Shown: positions 7,433-13,866, counted from the stretch's first letter. The stretch is DNA of 17,014 bases from Sphingomonadales bacterium (GCA_018971065.1 JAGWVC010000086.1:1-17014); one strand, 5' to 3'. Notes: generated from the sequence alone by a model not told the origin. Made by a program: numbers and translations.

Positions 7433-8299
7433 ATGTCCAGTCTCGCAGGCAAGGTAGCAGTCGTCACCGGCGCCAGCCGCGGCATCGGCAAGGGCACCGC
7501 GCTGACCCTGGCGGGGGAGGGAATGACCGTCTACGTCACCGGCCGCACGCTGAACCCCGGCACCAACCCGCTTCCCGGCAGCCTTGAGGAAACCGTCGCC
7601 GAATGCGCGGAACGCGGCGCGGCCACCGGCGGCAAGGCCATTCCGTTCGCGCTCGATCTTCGGGACGACGCTGCCATCGCCGCGCTGTTCGCAAAAGTCC
7701 GCGCCGATCACGGCCGGCTCGATTGCCTGGTCAACAACGCGATGGCCATCCCGCCTGAAATGACCCAGCGCATCGGCTTCTGGGAAAAGCCGCTCAGCAA
7801 CTGGGAAATCTTCGATACCGGCGTCCGTGCCGCCTACATCGCCGCCTGGCACGCCGCGCGCATCATGGTGCCGCAGCAATCGGGCCTCATCGTCGCGATG
7901 TCGGGCTACGTCGGCCGCACCTACACTTACGACACCCTGTTCGGCACCACCAAGACCGCCACCGACCGCATGGCCCGCGACATGGGCGTCGAACTGAAGC
8001 CGCACAACGTCGCCTCGGTCTCGCTGTGGCAGGGCTTCACTTACACCGAACGCGCGGTCGAAAACCTGAAATCGGTCCCCGGCATGGCCGCGCAACTGAA
8101 CAGCGCGGTCGGCTCCAGCCCGCAATTCCCCGGTCGCGTCATCGCCGCGCTGCTGAAGGACGCGAACCTGATGGCCAAGACCGGCGGAAGCTGGATCAAC
8201 GCCGAACTCGCTGCGGAATACGGCGTCACCGACATCGATGGCCGGATGATCCCCAGTCTGCGCGAAGAACGCGGCGCCCCGATCTTCCAGCCGGTCTGA
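7433..8299 (+). CDS. DHRS1-like SDR with Phe in place of catalytic Tyr
   Basis: 288 residues, short-chain dehydrogenase/reductase fold. The N-terminal cofactor motif TGASRGIG (about residues 13-20) and the NNA structural motif are intact. Alignment to DHRS1-type enzymes places S157 (IVAMSGY) and K174 at catalytic positions, but the Tyr of YxxxK is F170 (LFGTTK). Substitution of this Tyr normally abolishes or greatly lowers dehydrogenase activity. The gene at 10897-11772 is a close paralog (shared GFWEKPLSN, AAWHAARIMVP, RMARDM, VLP-type loop PG) with the same change. RBS AGGGAGA lies just before the ATG. It is first in the + direction from dyad A. Likely NAD(P)-binding, with an altered or non-redox reaction, or with another acid supplied by a nearby Tyr (TYTYDTLF). 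Family assignment is secure; function is not. Confidence 0.88.
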   Translation: MSSLAGKVAVVTGASRGIGKGTALTLAGEGMTVYVTGRTLNPGTNPLPGSLEETVAECAERGAATGGKAIPFALDLRDDAAIAALFAKVRADHGRLDCLVNNAMAIPPEMTQRIGFWEKPLSNWEIFDTGVRAAYIAAWHAARIMVPQQSGLIVAMSGYVGRTYTYDTLFGTTKTATDRMARDMGVELKPHNVASVSLWQGFTYTERAVENLKSVPGMAAQLNSAVGSSPQFPGRVIAALLKDANLMAKTGGSWINAELAAEYGVTDIDGRMIPSLREERGAPIFQPV

Positions 8300-8333
8300 T
8301 CGTCCCGGCCCTTCGCCCCAAACCCCGTCCGTC

Positions 8334-8366
8334 CGCTCCACCCAACCCGCTCGCTCCACCCAACCC
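8334..8366. repeat. Two-copy 18-bp-period tandem repeat
   Basis: CGCTCCACCCAACCC occurs at 8334-8348 and again at 8352-8366, separated by GCT. It is noncoding, between two SDR genes and directly before the dispersed repeat. Confidence 0.7.
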
Positions 8367-8368
8367 CG

Positions 8369-8405
8369 CCCGTCCTGAGCTTGTCGAAGGACCGTCCTTT
8401 TCCTG
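8369..8405. repeat. Dispersed short repeat, copy 2 (GAGCTTGTCGAAG core)
   Basis: The core at 8374-8390 is identical over 17 bp to 3006-3022, and the flanks are similar. It is intergenic here, filling most of the 140-bp gap between the two + strand SDR genes together with the tandem repeat at 8334-8366. No clear promoter is visible in the gap. Confidence 0.75.
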
Positions 8406-8439
8406 ATGGCGCACCCCGCCGCTTCAAAGGAACCACCCC

Positions 8440-9369
8440 ATGACCGATCCCAGCAACGCAGGCCGCCGCTTCGAAAACCGCGTCGCCGTCATCACCGGCG
8501 GGGGCAGGGGCCTCGGTCGCGAATACGCGCTGCTGCTCGCCAAACTCGGCGCCAAGGTCGTGGTCAACGACAACGGCAGCGCCATGTCGGGGGACGGCGC
8601 CGATACGTCGGTTGCCCAGCAACTGGTGGACGAGATCACGGCCGCCGGCGGCGAAGCCACCGCCAACACCGACAGCGTCGCCACCCCGGAAGGCGGCGCC
8701 GGCATCATCAAGACCGCGCTCGACGCCTACGGCAAGATCGACGTGCTGATCCACAACGCCGGCAACAGCCGCTTCAACCCGCTCGCCACGATCACGCTGG
8801 AAGAATTCCGCAGCCTGATCGACGTCCACCTGATGGGCGCGTTCCACGTCGTCCAGCCCGCCTTCGCGCAGATGGTCAAGGCCGGCTACGGCCGCGTCGT
8901 CCTCGCGGGGTCGATCGGCGGCCTCTACACGATGCCGCAGACCGTCCATTACGCGATGTCGAAATCCTCGATGATCGGCCTCAACAACGCCATCGCCGTC
9001 GAAGGCGCCGAACACGGCATCAAGTCCAACGTCGTCCTGCCCGGCGCGCTCACCCGCATGGCCGAAGGGCTGGACACCTCGTCCTATCCCGACATGCGCC
9101 CCGAACTGGTCGCGCCGCTGGTGGCTTACCTCTGCCACGAATCGTGCAGCGTCACCGCCGAACTCTACGCCTCGGTGGCGGGCCGCATCGCCCGCGCCTT
9201 CATCACCGAAACCCAAGGCGTCTACCAGCCCGAATGGACCATTGACCAGGTGGGCGACCGCATCGCCGAAATCCGCGATCGCAGCCACGAATGGACCTTC
9301 CACCCGGCCGAAAACGGCTTCGTCGAGCACCTGATGAAAAGCTTCGCGATGGCGCGCGGCGAACTGTGA
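8440..9369 (+). CDS. SDR oxidoreductase, MFE-2/HSD17B4-like (3-hydroxyacyl-CoA type)
   Basis: 309 residues, SDR fold with a complete active site: cofactor loop TGGGRGLG at 19-26, HNAGN, S158 (AGSIGG), Y171 and K175 (HYAMSK). The opening (NRVAVITGGGRGLGREYALLLA followed by KVVVNDNG, broken by a long SGDGADTSVAQQ insertion) resembles the dehydrogenase unit of multifunctional beta-oxidation enzyme 2, whose substrates are 3-hydroxyacyl-CoAs, often of steroid or branched side chains. A C-terminal extension of about 60 residues (QPEWTIDQVGDRIAEIRD...) is also as in that group. RBS AAAGGAA at 8426-8432 precedes the ATG. It follows the Phe-type SDR by 140 bp containing repeats, so it may share the promoter at 7403 or have its own. 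Unlike its neighbour, it should be an active dehydrogenase. Confidence 0.88.
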   Translation: MTDPSNAGRRFENRVAVITGGGRGLGREYALLLAKLGAKVVVNDNGSAMSGDGADTSVAQQLVDEITAAGGEATANTDSVATPEGGAGIIKTALDAYGKIDVLIHNAGNSRFNPLATITLEEFRSLIDVHLMGAFHVVQPAFAQMVKAGYGRVVLAGSIGGLYTMPQTVHYAMSKSSMIGLNNAIAVEGAEHGIKSNVVLPGALTRMAEGLDTSSYPDMRPELVAPLVAYLCHESCSVTAELYASVAGRIARAFITETQGVYQPEWTIDQVGDRIAEIRDRSHEWTFHPAENGFVEHLMKSFAMARGEL

Positions 9370-9441
9370 AACGAATAGGGGCGCAACCGTTTTGATATCG
9401 CCACGGCCCGCCGCCACGCTATAGCCGCACCGTTCATCGTC

Positions 9442-9448
9442 GGAGGGA
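9442..9448 (+). promoter_or_regulatory. Strong RBS supporting a GTG start
   Basis: GGAGGGA precedes GTG at 9454 by 5 nt and supports the non-ATG start of the cytochrome b561 gene. The 84-bp gap before the gene has a TATAGC at 9420-9425 that could be a -10, but no well-spaced -35 is seen. Confidence 0.6.
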
Positions 9449-9453
9449 ATACC

Positions 9454-10116
9454 GTGGCCACCACCCCAGCCGTCCGCGTGTGGGATGTCCCCACCCGCCT
9501 GTTCCACTGGCTGCTCGTCGGTCTGTTCGCGTTCTCGTGGTACAGCGGCGAGACCGGCAAGCTCGAATGGCACTTCACCTCGGGCGTCACCCTGCTCGGC
9601 CTGCTGGCGTTCCGGCTGATCTGGGGCGTCATCGGCGGCAGCACCGCCCGCTTCGTCCGCTTCGTGCGCGGCCCCGGCGCGGTGCTGCGCTACGTGCGCG
9701 GCGAAGGCCCCGCCACCGCCGGCCACAACCCGCTCGGCGGGTGGAGCGTCATCGCCCTGCTCGGCCTCATGCTGGTCCAGGTCGGCACCGGCCTGTTCGC
9801 CTCGGATACCGATTCGCTGTACCCCGGCCCGCTCAACCCGCTGGTCAGCTATGAGCACGCCGAAACGCTCACTCACATCCACCACCTCGCGTTCAACCTG
9901 CTGCTCGCGCTCGTCGTCCTGCACGTCGCCGCGATCGTGTTCTACCGCGTGAAGGGCCGCAACCTGATCCTGCCAATGGTCACCGGTGCCGATGCCGAAC
10001 TGGACCCCGCCGCCGAGCCGCTGGCTCCCGCCGGCATCGTCCGCTTCGTCATCGCCGCTGCCATTGCGGTTGCGCTGGCATGGTGGGTCAACAAAGGCGC
10101 GCCGCCTTTGAAGTGA
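9454..10116 (+). CDS. Cytochrome b561-family membrane di-heme protein
   Basis: 220 residues. An integral membrane cytochrome b that would pass electrons between the quinone pool and a periplasmic or cytochrome c partner. WDVPTRLFHW carries H18 at the start of helix 1, the classic bacterial b561 motif; H40 (EWHF), one of the histidines in HIHHL at 141-144 and H157 (VVLHVAA) are further heme-ligand candidates. Four hydrophobic helices (about 15-30, 40-60, 97-115 and 143-164) match the core fold. A fifth hydrophobic segment (about 190-210, VRFVIAAAIAVALAWW) extends the C-terminus beyond the usual domain. No dedicated cytochrome c or flavoprotein gene is adjacent, so the redox partner is unknown. 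It ends where the large palindrome begins. Confidence 0.88.
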   Translation: MATTPAVRVWDVPTRLFHWLLVGLFAFSWYSGETGKLEWHFTSGVTLLGLLAFRLIWGVIGGSTARFVRFVRGPGAVLRYVRGEGPATAGHNPLGGWSVIALLGLMLVQVGTGLFASDTDSLYPGPLNPLVSYEHAETLTHIHHLAFNLLLALVVLHVAAIVFYRVKGRNLILPMVTGADAELDPAAEPLAPAGIVRFVIAAAIAVALAWWVNKGAPPLK

Positions 10117-10305
10117 AGGAAATAGCAGGGGGAATCATTCCCCCTGCACCCCCGATCCCTTTGCGTCGCTCAACGTGGCAACGCTGCGCCCTGCGGCGAA
10201 GCCGCCATAATTCTTCCGGCTTCGCCGGAGCAACTGACGCACCGGCATGGCGCAACGCAAAGGTATTGTGGAGCGCGAGGGGATCATCCCCTCGCATCTT
10301 CCTTT
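10116..10305. repeat. About 190-bp imperfect palindromic element with nested hairpins
   Basis: The outer arms, about 10116-10165 and 10256-10305, are imperfect reverse complements: AAGGAAATAGC at the left end answers GCATCTTCCTTT at the right end, and CCCTTTGCG answers CGCAAAGG. Within each arm lies a perfect local hairpin: GCAGGGGGAAT (10125-10135) pairs with 10137-10147, and GCGAGGGGAT (10275-10284) pairs with 10286-10295. The centre has two more: GCGGC-GAA-GCCGC at 10193-10205 and TCCGGC-TTC-GCCGGA at 10215-10229. It occupies nearly the whole gap between two convergent genes, so it could serve as a bidirectional terminator, and could equally be a MITE- or REP-like mobile unit. No U-tract of a classical terminator is seen and no gene fits inside. 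Confidence 0.7.
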
Positions 10306-10321
10306 GTCCTTCAACCTGCCA

Positions 10322-10885
10322 TCAAGGCTTGTTCACCGCCCGCCTGTTCACCAGCGGCCGCGCATACGAAGGGTCGCTGCGATCCCGCGCCGAAACCCCG
10401 TTCGCGGCAATGTCGGGCACGTCACCGAACGGTATCGCCGTCGGCGGCGCATCGCTGGCCCACTCGATGACGTTGGTGCGCAGCGCGATCCGCCATTCGC
10501 CGCCCCGTCGCTCGAACCGGTCGATATAGCGCCCGCCGGCCAAGGTCAGCGTCTCGTTCTCGGTCCCCGGCCACGGCTTGTTGCGCGCCACGAACAGGTA
10601 CGTGGTCTCGGTGTGCGCGACATCGCCGTCGATATCGATCGTCGTGTTCATCAGGTTGTGATGAGTCAGCACCTGCCAGTCGCGGTGCATCGGCATCGCC
10701 CAGTCCCAGCAACCCGGAACGTCACCCACATACGGCCCCGCCGCCATCTCGGCATCGGGCCAGAACGCGGAAAGGTATTCGTCGCGGTCGAACCGGTCCA
10801 TGCCGCGACAGAACTTGCGCAAGCATTCGCGGATATCGTCCTTGTCCAGCAGCGCGTTCAGCCGCGCCTCACGGTCCATTCCCAT
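10322..10885 (-). CDS. NTF2/SnoaL-like protein (second in operon)
   Basis: 187 residues of the NTF2-like superfamily, alpha+beta cone fold. The N-terminal helix region (LNALLDKDDIRECLRKFCRG, then DRFDRDEYLSAFWPDA) and the C-terminal strands (GGRYIDRFERRGGEWRI) follow the usual SnoaL_4-type pattern, and the end RDRSDPSYARP is typical of the subgroup found beside SDRs in catabolic clusters. Members act as isomerases, dehydratases or ring-forming enzymes, or only bind ligands. It is a paralog of the gene at 11769-12305. The start at 10885 is supported by GAGGGGAA about 6 nt upstream, which runs into the SDR stop 11 bp away; a second ATG two codons on is possible. It is the last gene of the minus-strand operon from promoter B. 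Substrate unknown. Confidence 0.82.
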   Translation of the reverse strand: MGMDREARLNALLDKDDIRECLRKFCRGMDRFDRDEYLSAFWPDAEMAAGPYVGDVPGCWDWAMPMHRDWQVLTHHNLMNTTIDIDGDVAHTETTYLFVARNKPWPGTENETLTLAGGRYIDRFERRGGEWRIALRTNVIEWASDAPPTAIPFGDVPDIAANGVSARDRSDPSYARPLVNRRAVNKP

Positions 10886-10896
10886 GTCAGTTCCCC

Positions 10897-11772
10897 TCAC
10901 GCAATCGGCGCCCAGATCGGTGAGCCACGGCTGGCCCGTGCCGAACCGATGGTCCGCCCGTCCACGTCGGTGATGCCGTATTCCATTGCCAGTTCGGTGG
11001 TGATGAACTCGCCGCCCGAACGCTTCATCAGCTCGGGGTCGGCCGCCAGCGCTGCCACCACCCGGCCCGGATGCTCGACACTGCTGCCGTCCATGCTGGT
11101 GATCGACGTGGTCATCTTGTCGCCCATCTTGGCCAAGTTGTCCTTCGCCTTCTCGGTCAGCGTCAGGCCCTGCCACATCGTCAGCGAGCACACGCCATGC
11201 GGCTGCAGTTCGATCGCCATGTCGCGCGCCATGCGGTCCACGGCGGACTTCGACGTGCCGAAAATGGTGCCATAAGTGAACGTAACCGCCGCAAAGCCCG
11301 AGATCGCCACGATCAGCCCCGACCCCTGCGGCACCATGATCCGCGCCGCGTGCCAGGCCGCGACGTAGTTCGATTTCACGCCGACATCCCACATTTCCAG
11401 GTTGGAAAGCGGCTTCTCCCAGAACCCCTTCGGCTCCAGCAGGTCGTCCGACAGCGTGAAGGCATTGTTGACCAGGATATCCAGCCGGCTCTGCTCGGCC
11501 TTCACCCGCTCGAACAGCGCCGCCACCGCCGCGTCGTCGCCATGATCGCAGGCCACGGCAATGCCCTTGCCGCCCACGGCCTTGCCGCGTTCGTTGCACT
11601 CGGCCGCGGTTTCGCCCACCGTCCCCGGCAGGTAGTAATCGCCCGCATTCACGGTGCGCCCGGTGATGTAGACGGTCGCCCCCTGCTCGGCCAGCACCAG
11701 CGCGATGCCCTTGCCGATCCCCCGGCTGGCCCCGGTGACAACCGCGACCTTGCCCGAAAGCGGCGCGCTCAC
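10897..11772 (-). CDS. DHRS1-like SDR paralog, also lacking catalytic Tyr
   Basis: 291 residues. A close paralog of the SDR at 7433-8299, aligning almost without gaps. TGASRGIG (13-20) and NNA cofactor motifs are intact, S158 (IVAISGF) and K175 are present, and the YxxxK tyrosine is F171 (IFGTSK). The same change in both copies argues for an inherited, functional trait rather than decay. The start is a GTG overlapping the upstream stop (GTGA at 11769-11772), indicating translational coupling with the NTF2-like gene before it; the next NTF2-like gene follows 11 bp after its stop. The NTF2-SDR-NTF2 order suggests that the three proteins act on related intermediates (inference). NAD(P) is likely still bound; the reaction is unknown. 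Confidence 0.88.
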   Translation of the reverse strand: MSAPLSGKVAVVTGASRGIGKGIALVLAEQGATVYITGRTVNAGDYYLPGTVGETAAECNERGKAVGGKGIAVACDHGDDAAVAALFERVKAEQSRLDILVNNAFTLSDDLLEPKGFWEKPLSNLEMWDVGVKSNYVAAWHAARIMVPQGSGLIVAISGFAAVTFTYGTIFGTSKSAVDRMARDMAIELQPHGVCSLTMWQGLTLTEKAKDNLAKMGDKMTTSITSMDGSSVEHPGRVVAALAADPELMKRSGGEFITTELAMEYGITDVDGRTIGSARASRGSPIWAPIA

Positions 11773-12305
11773 TTCGGTTCCCGCTTGAAGAACCCGGCCG
11801 AATAGTCACCCACCGCGCGGCCGGGGAAATGGTCGGCGGTGAACGGATACCCCATCACGCCCTTCGACCAGTCGGCGGCCTTGCCCCAGTCCTGCTCCCA
11901 GTCATACAGCATGACGCGATCGATGATCCGCCACTCGTCGCCACGCTTCTCCATCGTGTCGAGGTAACGCCCGCCGATCAGCGTATCGTGGTCGCCCTGT
12001 CCGGCATCGACCCGGTGGTACGAGAACACATGCGTTTCCGCGCGTGCGGTCGTCCCATCCAGTTCCACCAGCGTCTGCCCCAGCAGGTGCTGCGTGTCCT
12101 TGATCGCGTCGGCGCCGGGGATCACCCATGCGTAATAGGTCTCGAAATCGCCATTGTGGACGCCGTAATCGAATGTCGCCTCGGGCCACCAGCAGGTGCG
12201 GATCAGGGCGCCGTTGCGGCGATCCTCGCCTCGCGCCAGGCGTTCCACGCAGCGGCGCACGGCATCGCGGTCAAGCAGTTCGGCAAGCTGGGTCGGCGTG
12301 TCCAT
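11769..12305 (-). CDS. NTF2/SnoaL-like protein (first in operon)
   Basis: 178 residues, NTF2-like superfamily, with N-terminal helices (AELLDRDAVRRCVERLARGED), the conserved WWPEATFDYG turn, and strands TLIGGRYLDTMEKRGDEWRI. It shares this layout with the protein at 10322-10885, so the two are probably duplicates that have diverged. The start at 12305 is preferred over 12311 and 12428: AAGGGAGA at 12320-12313 is too close to the ATG at 12311 but correctly spaced for 12305, and with this start the divergent gap is 143 bp, equal to that of the other regulated pair. The 12428 start would run through the operator. It is first in the operon reading left from dyad B; likely a lyase, isomerase or ligand-binding partner of the SDR. 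Confidence 0.82.
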   Translation of the reverse strand: MDTPTQLAELLDRDAVRRCVERLARGEDRRNGALIRTCWWPEATFDYGVHNGDFETYYAWVIPGADAIKDTQHLLGQTLVELDGTTARAETHVFSYHRVDAGQGDHDTLIGGRYLDTMEKRGDEWRIIDRVMLYDWEQDWGKAADWSKGVMGYPFTADHFPGRAVGDYSAGFFKREPK

Positions 12306-12327
12306 CGTCATCTCTCCCTTGCCGGCC

Positions 12328-12333
12328 AAACTA
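12328..12333 (-). promoter_or_regulatory. Candidate -10 box (TAGTTT) for NTF2-SDR-NTF2 operon
   Basis: Minus-strand TAGTTT, part of CTAG at 12331-12334, lies 21-26 nt beyond the GGTCAAG arm of dyad B, the same offset as TAGGCT and TAGCGT in the two plus-strand promoters. Confidence 0.5.
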
Positions 12334-12353
12334 GCCCGCAGCGGTCCTCGCTG

Positions 12354-12398
12354 CTTGACCGATCCCGACAGGCAATCCCGCCGTCGCGATTGGTCAAG
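12354..12398. promoter_or_regulatory. Dyad operator B in divergent promoter region
   Basis: CTTGACCGATC at 12354-12364 and GATTGGTCAAG at 12388-12398, 23 bp apart, with one mismatch from perfect symmetry. GAC at 12367-12369 and GTC at 12383-12385 extend the half-sites just as in dyad A. The left arm begins 49 bp from the minus-strand start and the right arm ends 51 bp from the plus-strand start, exactly as at 7338-7382. Apart from the arms, GAC/GTC and CTAG boxes, the two intergenic sequences differ, so the shared parts look selected rather than recently duplicated. Confidence 0.85.
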
Positions 12399-12418
12399 CC
12401 CCGTTTCAGGTTCTACGC

Positions 12419-12424
12419 TAGCGT
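12419..12424 (+). promoter_or_regulatory. Candidate -10 box (TAGCGT) for NTF2-MDR operon
   Basis: TAGCGT, part of CTAG at 12418-12421, starts 21 nt after the right arm of dyad B. The RBS GGGGAGG (about 12439-12445) and the ATG at 12449 follow, giving a short leader. Confidence 0.5.
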
Positions 12425-12448
12425 GCATTCCGCAAAAGGGGAGGGGGC

Positions 12449-12853
12449 ATGGCCCAGCCGATCGACAAAGAACGCGCCCGCGAACTGGTGCGCGGCTATT
12501 TCGCCGGGGTCACCGCCGGCGAACTGCCCGATGCCATCCTTCACCCCGATCTCGTCGGCTGGACCACGCATCGCGGTGCCATGTCCGGCGCCGAATACCG
12601 CGCGCTGATCCCGGTGCTGGCGTCGATCTGCACGGTGCCGCTGGCCTTCACCATCGATGCGATCACCGTGGAGGATGACCGCGCGGTTGCCGAAGCCCGC
12701 TCGATCGGCACGCTGATCGACGGCACCGAGTACCGGCAGACTTACGTCTTCGCCTTCCGCTTCCGCGACGATCGCATTGCCAGCATCGCCGAACACTACA
12801 ACTCGGCCATCGTCGATGCGACGATGATGCCGCTGCTCCAGCCAAAGGCCTGA
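12449..12853 (+). CDS. Small NTF2/SnoaL-like protein
   Basis: 134 residues, ketosteroid-isomerase/SnoaL size. Pattern: N-terminal helix RARELVRGYFAGVTAGELPD, then HPDLVGWTTHRGAMSGAEY (the loop and helix that close the cone), and three strands ending IASIAEHYNSAIVD, the usual SnoaL end. It is shorter than and distinct from the two minus-strand NTF2-like proteins. A very purine-rich RBS (AAAAGGGGAGGGGG) precedes the ATG. It is first in the operon reading right from dyad B; the MDR oxidoreductase starts 5 bp after its stop. Possible roles are double-bond isomerisation, hydration/dehydration or epoxide opening of a hydrophobic intermediate. Catalytic acids such as D28, D33 and D74 cannot be assigned from sequence alone. 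Confidence 0.8.
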   Translation: MAQPIDKERARELVRGYFAGVTAGELPDAILHPDLVGWTTHRGAMSGAEYRALIPVLASICTVPLAFTIDAITVEDDRAVAEARSIGTLIDGTEYRQTYVFAFRFRDDRIASIAEHYNSAIVDATMMPLLQPKA

Positions 12854-12858
12854 ACCTC

Positions 12859-13866
12859 ATGCGCGCCATCCGCCTCCGCCACCCCGCCGGCTATGACAAC
12901 CTCCGGCTTGAAACCATCGATCCGCGCGAACCCGGCCCGGGCGAGGTGCAGGTCCGCGTCCACGCCGCCAGCCTGAACTTCCGCGACATGCTGGTGGCCA
13001 AGGGCTTTTTCCCCACCTTCGATGGCATCATCCCGCTGTCCGACGGCGCCGGCGAAGTCGTCGCGGTGGGCGAAGGCGTCACCGGCCTCGCGGTGGGTGA
13101 TGCCGTCGTCAGCACCTTCCACCCCAAATGGCGCGACGGCCATATCGAACGTTCCGAGCTCGACAACGCCCCCGGCGGCCCCGCCGATGGTTTCGCGGCA
13201 GAACTGGTCACCCGCCCCGCCGCCAGCTTCACCCGTGCGCCGGCAAACCTCACTCACGCCGAGGCCGCCACGCTCACCTGCGCCGGCGTCACCGCGTGGC
13301 GCGCACTCATCACCGATGGCGCGGTCAAGCCCGGCGCCACCGTCCTCGTCCTCGGCACCGGCGGCGTCTCGCTGTTCGCGCTGCAGTTCGCGAAAATGGC
13401 CGGCGCCACCGTCATCGCCACTTCGTCCAGCGCCGCCAAATGCGCGCGCCTCAAGGACCTCGGCGCCGACCACGTGCTGAACTACAAGGAAACGCCCCAA
13501 TGGGCCGACGCCGTGCGCGACATTGCCGGCGGCATTGGCGTTGATCACGTCGTCGAAGTCGGCGGCCCGCACACCATCGGCCAGTCCTTCGCCGCCGCCC
13601 GCACCGGCGGCCACATCGCGATCATCGGCGCGGCGGGCGGTTTCGACATCGACACGATGCCGTTCGCCATCGTCCAGGCCAAGCGCCTGCGCCTCCAGGC
13701 CGTCACCGTCGGCAGCCGCGCCGACCAGCTCGCGATGGTCCGCGCCATCGAAACCCACGGCATGACGCCGGTGCTTGACCGCGATTTCGCGCTGGAGCAG
13801 ATCGCCAGCGCCTTCCGCCACCTCGAATCCGGCGGCCACATCGGCAAGATCACGCTGTCGTTCTGA
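12859..13866 (+). CDS. Zinc-independent MDR-family alcohol dehydrogenase/quinone reductase
   Basis: 335 residues, medium-chain dehydrogenase/reductase. The N-terminal GroES-like domain has SLNFRDMLVAKGF and SDGAGEVVAVGEGV; the zinc-ADH cysteine and histidine ligands are replaced (N40 and F41 region), and there is no structural-zinc Cys cluster, which points to the zinc-independent quinone oxidoreductase/enoyl reductase branch. The Rossmann nucleotide loop is GTGGVS at 166-171 (GTGGVSLFALQFAK), followed by TSSSAAKCARLKDLGADHVLNY, a pattern that often accepts NADP(H). Likely reduces an activated C=C or oxidises an alcohol in the same pathway as the upstream NTF2-like protein, 5 bp away. It ends 40 bp before the DUF2946 gene; a small AATCGA-CTT-TCGATT hairpin (13866-13880) lies at its stop. 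Substrate unknown. Confidence 0.85.
   Translation: MRAIRLRHPAGYDNLRLETIDPREPGPGEVQVRVHAASLNFRDMLVAKGFFPTFDGIIPLSDGAGEVVAVGEGVTGLAVGDAVVSTFHPKWRDGHIERSELDNAPGGPADGFAAELVTRPAASFTRAPANLTHAEAATLTCAGVTAWRALITDGAVKPGATVLVLGTGGVSLFALQFAKMAGATVIATSSSAAKCARLKDLGADHVLNYKETPQWADAVRDIAGGIGVDHVVEVGGPHTIGQSFAAARTGGHIAIIGAAGGFDIDTMPFAIVQAKRLRLQAVTVGSRADQLAMVRAIETHGMTPVLDRDFALEQIASAFRHLESGGHIGKITLSF

Noticed and set aside
9392..9425. TTGATA and TATAGC as a promoter for the cytochrome b561 gene
   Set aside because: The spacer is 22 bp, too long for a normal sigma-70-type promoter; the -10 alone is not enough evidence.
8041..9924. 627-residue minus-strand open frame across the SDR and cytochrome b561 genes
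   Set aside because: It runs through two unrelated, well-supported plus-strand genes, the intergenic repeats and both RBSs; no family resemblance.
10322..11809. One 495-residue minus-strand frame joining SDR-region sequence to the NTF2-like domain
   Set aside because: Only the last 187 residues look like protein. The upstream part is the out-of-frame shadow of the SDR at 10897-11772, so this is not a fusion protein.
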